Source: Kribbella antiqua | GTDB taxonomy: Bacteria > Actinomycetota > Actinomycetes > Propionibacteriales > Kribbellaceae | Direction of reading: 5' to 3' | NCBI RefSeq assembly: GCF_004345665.1 | Contig: NZ_SLWR01000005.1 | Span: 248,001 to 312,000 of the forward strand | Length of the DNA: 64,000 nucleotides | Shown: piece by piece, positions 61,264 to 64,000 of the stretch | Layout: each line of letters opens with the position of its first letter | How positions within the stretch are numbered: the stretch's first letter is position 1 | Translations under genes and position numbers: made by a program | Notes under the pieces: generated by a model | The model's input: the letters and a program-made list of their open reading frames with translations, nothing else | Database searches by the model: none | What the model was told of the DNA's origin: nothing

Positions 61264-61565
61264 CCGCCCGGCCGACGCTGCTCGGGTACGTACGGGCCGA
61301 CGCGCTGAGCTGCGCGGAGGAGCTGGCCGCGGCGACGGATGCACTCGTCGCCTTCGCCAGCGCCGGAGGATTCACCCTCGGCACCGTCTACACCGAGCGC
61401 GACACGGCCGAGTCCACCGCCTTCCACGCACTGCTCGAGGAAGTGAAGCGGACCGATGTCCGCGCCGTCGTCGTACCGACGATGAACCACCTCGGCTCGG
61501 TCGGCACCCCGCCGGCGAACGTTCAGTTCCACCAGGCGAACGTCTTGGTGGCCGACACGAGATAA
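61260..61565 (+). CDS. Degenerate serine-recombinase (resolvase)-like protein
   Basis: A 101-residue protein with the fold of a serine-recombinase catalytic domain: LLGYVRADA (relatives YVRVST), then FTLGTVYTERDTAEST (relatives VYxDxG-SG) and DVRAVVVPTMNHLGS (relatives vvvxxxDRLSR). The catalytic serine position is D14 here, and the active-site arginines and the DNA-binding C-terminus are absent. It is probably a domesticated, non-recombining form. It overlaps the upstream small gene by 4 nt. Confidence 0.75.
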   Translation: MTARPTLLGYVRADALSCAEELAAATDALVAFASAGGFTLGTVYTERDTAESTAFHALLEEVKRTDVRAVVVPTMNHLGSVGTPPANVQFHQANVLVADTR

Positions 61566-61670
61566 CTCCACACAGGCAAGCGGAGCTGACGTCTTGACCC
61601 CTGCATCGGCGTCGGTTCCGCTCTCCACCTCCACAGCTGCACCGGGGATGCCCGGGCGGTAGTGGACCAC

Positions 61671-61704
61671 CAAGGCCCCACCGGCTGCTACCGGTGGGGC
61701 CTTG
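61671..61704. terminator. Terminator after the degenerate recombinase operon
   Basis: CAAGGCCCCACCGG and CCGGTGGGGCCTTG form a perfect 14-bp stem with a 6-nt loop, followed by TCGTTT. It lies between convergent genes and can serve both strands. Confidence 0.92.
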
Positions 61705-61811
61705 TCGTTTGTCCGATGCGGACCGCCAGGCCATCACAATCACGACGACGTACGACGCTGCACGCTCACCCGGCGGCGCGGGCGGAGATTGTGAGGGGCT
61801 GGAGGTCCGGG

Positions 61812-62564
61812 TCAGGCGACGATCTCGTAGCCGTAGCGCTTCATCACGGTGGCGACCGCGGTGTCGAAGCTGCCGGTGGCCTCGAGCTTGAAGTGCTGCT
61901 GGACCTTCCGGATCATCCGCTGGAAGTGCACGTGCCACGGCACTCCCGGCGGCGGGACCGTCTCGGCCCGGGTGATCGCGCCGACCTTCGGATGCGCGGC
62001 CCAGGCGAGCACCCGGGCCCGGTCCGCGCCCCAGGTCCCGTTCATCGCGTCATGGATCCGCGCGTACTCCATCGCGCCGAGCGAGATGGTCACGTCCGGC
62101 ACCGGCCGGCCGGGCGGGTGCGCCTTGAGATAGCGCTCCCACGTCATCCCGTAGTTCCCGGCCGGGCCGTCGTCCTTGCCACGATCGGCCAGGCCGTTGC
62201 GGCCGCGGCGGTACTCAGCGACCTGGTGGGCCGCGCCGCGAGACAGGTCCTTGTCACCGACCGCGATCGCGTGCACGTGGTAGGGCCAGTTGCCCTGGGC
62301 CGGGGTCCGCAGCCAGGCGGCGAACCCGACCTGACGCATCGGGGTGACTACCGCGCGTCGCTGTGTGGGACTCTTCGTAGCGATGTCGATGTCGACCGCC
62401 CCGCCGCCGTCGTGGGTACCGGCCGAGGCGGTCACGCCGCCCTTGTTGTACGACCCCTGCAGGATCGCGAACTTCGACTGACAGATCTTCTCCGCGGCCT
62501 CGACCATCGCCACCGTCCGCCGGTTGAACGTCTTCCCCCGCCAGACAATCCTTGCCTCAGGCAT
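61812..62564 (-). CDS. M15-like zinc peptidase-fold protein
   Basis: A 250-residue protein. SAGTHDGGGAVDIDI is the M15/D-Ala-D-Ala carboxypeptidase zinc pattern SxxxHxxGxAxD (H51, D58), and WPYHVHAI supplies H98. The C-terminal part MIRKVQQHFKLEATGSFDTAVATVMKRYGYEIV resembles a peptidoglycan-binding helix bundle. It lacks a signal peptide, so its site of action is unclear. The ATG overlaps the stop of an upstream 35-residue ORF by 8 nt (ATGCCTGA), suggesting translational coupling. Confidence 0.8.
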   Translation of the reverse strand: MPEARIVWRGKTFNRRTVAMVEAAEKICQSKFAILQGSYNKGGVTASAGTHDGGGAVDIDIATKSPTQRRAVVTPMRQVGFAAWLRTPAQGNWPYHVHAIAVGDKDLSRGAAHQVAEYRRGRNGLADRGKDDGPAGNYGMTWERYLKAHPPGRPVPDVTISLGAMEYARIHDAMNGTWGADRARVLAWAAHPKVGAITRAETVPPPGVPWHVHFQRMIRKVQQHFKLEATGSFDTAVATVMKRYGYEIVA

Positions 62565-62664
62565 CTAATTCCCCGGCGGCCGCGATGATCAGCTCCGCGT
62601 CCTCGGCAGCGCCGAGCGCCTCCAGCCGATCCAGCTCGTCGTCGGTCAACTCGTCGTCGAACAT
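62557..62664 (-). CDS. Acidic 35-residue ORF coupled to the M15-like gene
   Basis: A very short protein starting MFDDELTDDELDRLEALG and ending AAAGELDA, with 13 acidic residues. GGGGGAG lies 9 nt before the ATG, and its stop overlaps the M15-like ATG by 8 nt. The leucine-rich acidic helix could be a leader peptide or a small partner protein. No family is recognised. Confidence 0.6.
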   Translation of the reverse strand: MFDDELTDDELDRLEALGAAEDAELIIAAAGELDA

Positions 62665-62995
62665 GCTGTGCTTCTCCCCCACCCTGTTGACGTCCGCGGC
62701 CTCCCCCGGCACACGGAACCGCCGTCCAGGCTAGGCGAGCCCGGGGTCCCTGGTCGACGTCCTTCCGGGCAGCGAAGGTTTGAGGAATGTGAAGTTTTCG
62801 TCCTACGGAGTGGGATTTCGGCATGCCGGTGCGTGTGAGCCGCCGCGGAGTGGGGTACCAGTAGGACGTCCCGCGGTTCGGTCAGTGCCATTCGGGCATG
62901 GGTGGTGTTCACCGAGCCGCGAGTTCTCCCACTGAGGGGCGGGAGAACGACCGGCCCCGGCGGGCGTACCCAGGGTGCGCCCGCCGAGCTCGGTC
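62665..62995. other. Gene-free interval
   Basis: About 330 nt with no supported gene; it holds the ribosome site and promoter side of the 35-residue ORF and, near its right end, the terminator of the methyltransferase. A short minus-strand ORF reading MNTTHARMALTEPRD exists but has no supporting signal. Confidence 0.5.
62959..62985 (-). terminator. Terminator after the methyltransferase
   Basis: GGCGGGCGTACC and GGTGCGCCCGCC form a 12-bp stem with one G-T pair and a 3-nt loop, 10 nt beyond the methyltransferase stop on the minus strand. Confidence 0.82.
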
Positions 62996-63778
62996 CTAAA
63001 GCGCTGACGCCACGAACAGGTAGCGATTCAAGCTGAAGAAGTAACCCGCTCCGAGCGCCCGCAGATCGTCGGCCCAGGCATGGGCTTCTTCCTCGCTGAC
63101 TCCGCCGTGTCCCGGGACGAACCCGGCGATGATGTCGATCAACCCCGAGCTGTACGTGCGTCCGTCATACGACGAGTTGAGGATCGGCACTGTCTGTAAG
63201 TGCGTGAGCGTGAATCCGGACTTCGCCAGTACGTCGCCCAGCGTCCGCGGCAGGTGTGGATCCACCAGATGGTCCTCGAACGCGGTCAGCACGCGCTCCA
63301 TCCGGGCGTCGTCGCTGGACCGCCACACGATCGAGTCCCAGTCGGTGTCCAGCAGTACGACGCGACCCGCCGGCCGGAGCACCCGTCGTACCTCGTCCAG
63401 CGCGCCGGAGACGTCCTCGATGTACTCGAAGACCTGAGTGGAGACGACCACGTCGAAACTCTCCGCCGGGTACGGAATCCGTGCGACCGACGCCTGCTCG
63501 AGCTCGATCCTCGGCCCGTCGGGCACTTCCACGCGGGTACTCGCGATCGCCAGCATGCTGTCGCTGACGTCGATTCCGCAGATCCGCCCGGTCGGCCCGA
63601 CCTCGGCCGCCATCTCCGCCGCCAGCAGCCCGGGCCCGACCCCCACATCGAGCACCCGATCCCCTGCCCGCAACGCCAGCGCCGCCCGAACCACCCGCCG
63701 CTGTTCCACCACATCCGGAGTCCCGTAGACCGCCTCGACCTGCCGGGACACCTCCGGATCGAACGACAACCCATTCAT
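62996..63778 (-). CDS. Class I SAM-dependent methyltransferase, UbiE-like
   Basis: A 260-residue methyltransferase. Motif I is DRVLDVGVGPGLLAAEMA, followed by ICGIDVSDSMLAIA, ASVARIPYPAESFDVVVSTQVFEYI and RRVLRPAGRVVLLDTDWDS, a standard SAM-binding fold. The C-terminal part is alpha-helical with no known specificity element. It probably methylates a small molecule. The next 222 nt to the window end hold no complete gene. Confidence 0.88.
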   Translation of the reverse strand: MNGLSFDPEVSRQVEAVYGTPDVVEQRRVVRAALALRAGDRVLDVGVGPGLLAAEMAAEVGPTGRICGIDVSDSMLAIASTRVEVPDGPRIELEQASVARIPYPAESFDVVVSTQVFEYIEDVSGALDEVRRVLRPAGRVVLLDTDWDSIVWRSSDDARMERVLTAFEDHLVDPHLPRTLGDVLAKSGFTLTHLQTVPILNSSYDGRTYSSGLIDIIAGFVPGHGGVSEEEAHAWADDLRALGAGYFFSLNRYLFVASAL

Positions 63779-63981
63779 CCCGAAACCGCCATCCCCACAT
63801 CATGGACCGCTCGAAGGGCCGTGGGGAGTCCTCATCGAGGCGCGTCGCGGGAGTCGAACCGGTTCACCTGGGCGACGGGGTGGTTGCCGACGGCACGTTT
63901 CTGGTGACGAGGTCTTGCGCTCGTGGGCGCGGCGGAGTCCACTGCTTCGTAGCCGTTCGGCCCGGGGAGGGGACCCATACG

Positions 63982-64000
63982 ATGAGTTCGTCGACGCCTG
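63982..64000 (+). CDS. Possible gene start at the window edge
   Basis: An ATG at 63982 (reading MSSSTP) follows GGGGAGGGG at about 9 nt spacing. Only six codons are in the window, so the product cannot be named. Confidence 0.3.

Overview
The window is a 64 kb stretch of chromosome from a high-GC actinobacterium. Codon third positions are almost all G or C, GTG starts are frequent, and F420-type oxidoreductases and twin-arginine exports are present. The order asd-ask, then DUF5063-recR-ybaB, then dnaX, then SRP RNA and tRNA-Ser matches a conserved actinobacterial core neighbourhood; Mycobacterium keeps the same genes in one region. Gene style and the accessory content suggest the Nocardioidaceae, with Kribbella the best guess. 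That genus call is inference. No prophage, insertion sequence, integrase or CRISPR array is visible.

Layout. 1-4.5 kb: the end of lipB, a membrane protein, a CBM9-like protein, a TPR protein and the scoAB CoA-transferase pair, followed by the tail of a decayed HTH gene. 4.5-10.4 kb: a secreted hydrolase, a PfkB kinase, and a compact NUDIX-regulator / SPFH / NAD-kinase-like cluster whose intergenic region carries two near-identical 15-bp palindromes. 10.4-17 kb: a GNAT gene, a truncated trypsin gene, a TrmB/LuxR-type regulator, asd-ask, and an MFS exporter. 17-25 kb: SOS-controlled dinB, the DUF5063-recR-ybaB operon, a cluster of DnaA-box-like 9-mers, and an unusually long dnaX. 25-33.6 kb: a nucleotidyltransferase-like protein, a secreted protein, acyl-CoA ligase, a MarR operon, nadE, SRP RNA, an LLM oxidoreductase, a GNAT-SET fusion and tRNA-Ser(GGA). 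33.9-41 kb: small accessory genes, then a two-component system divergent from an ABC transporter. 41-48 kb: formaldehyde dehydrogenase, CapA-like protein, methyltransferase, subtilisin and a nitroreductase-hemerythrin fusion. 48-54.8 kb: a sugar ABC operon with a DeoR/LacI hybrid repressor and a DUF624 protein, then a DHA2 exporter. 55-64 kb: Tex with an RGG-like tail, a GNAT gene, an XRE/MFS divergent pair, a degenerate serine-recombinase operon, an M15-like protein coupled to a 35-residue ORF, and a methyltransferase.

Most interesting points. (1) The NUDIX-regulator/SPFH/NAD-kinase-like cluster with twin operators looks like a self-contained NAD-responsive module. (2) One polypeptide joins a GNAT acetyltransferase to a eukaryote-like SET methyltransferase with post-SET cysteines. 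(3) A precisely conserved 57-58 nt intergenic hairpin element occurs twice, both times just 3' of a GNAT gene. (4) Six DnaA-box-like 9-mers lie in 86 bp. (5) A small operon encodes a serine-recombinase-like fold without its catalytic serine.
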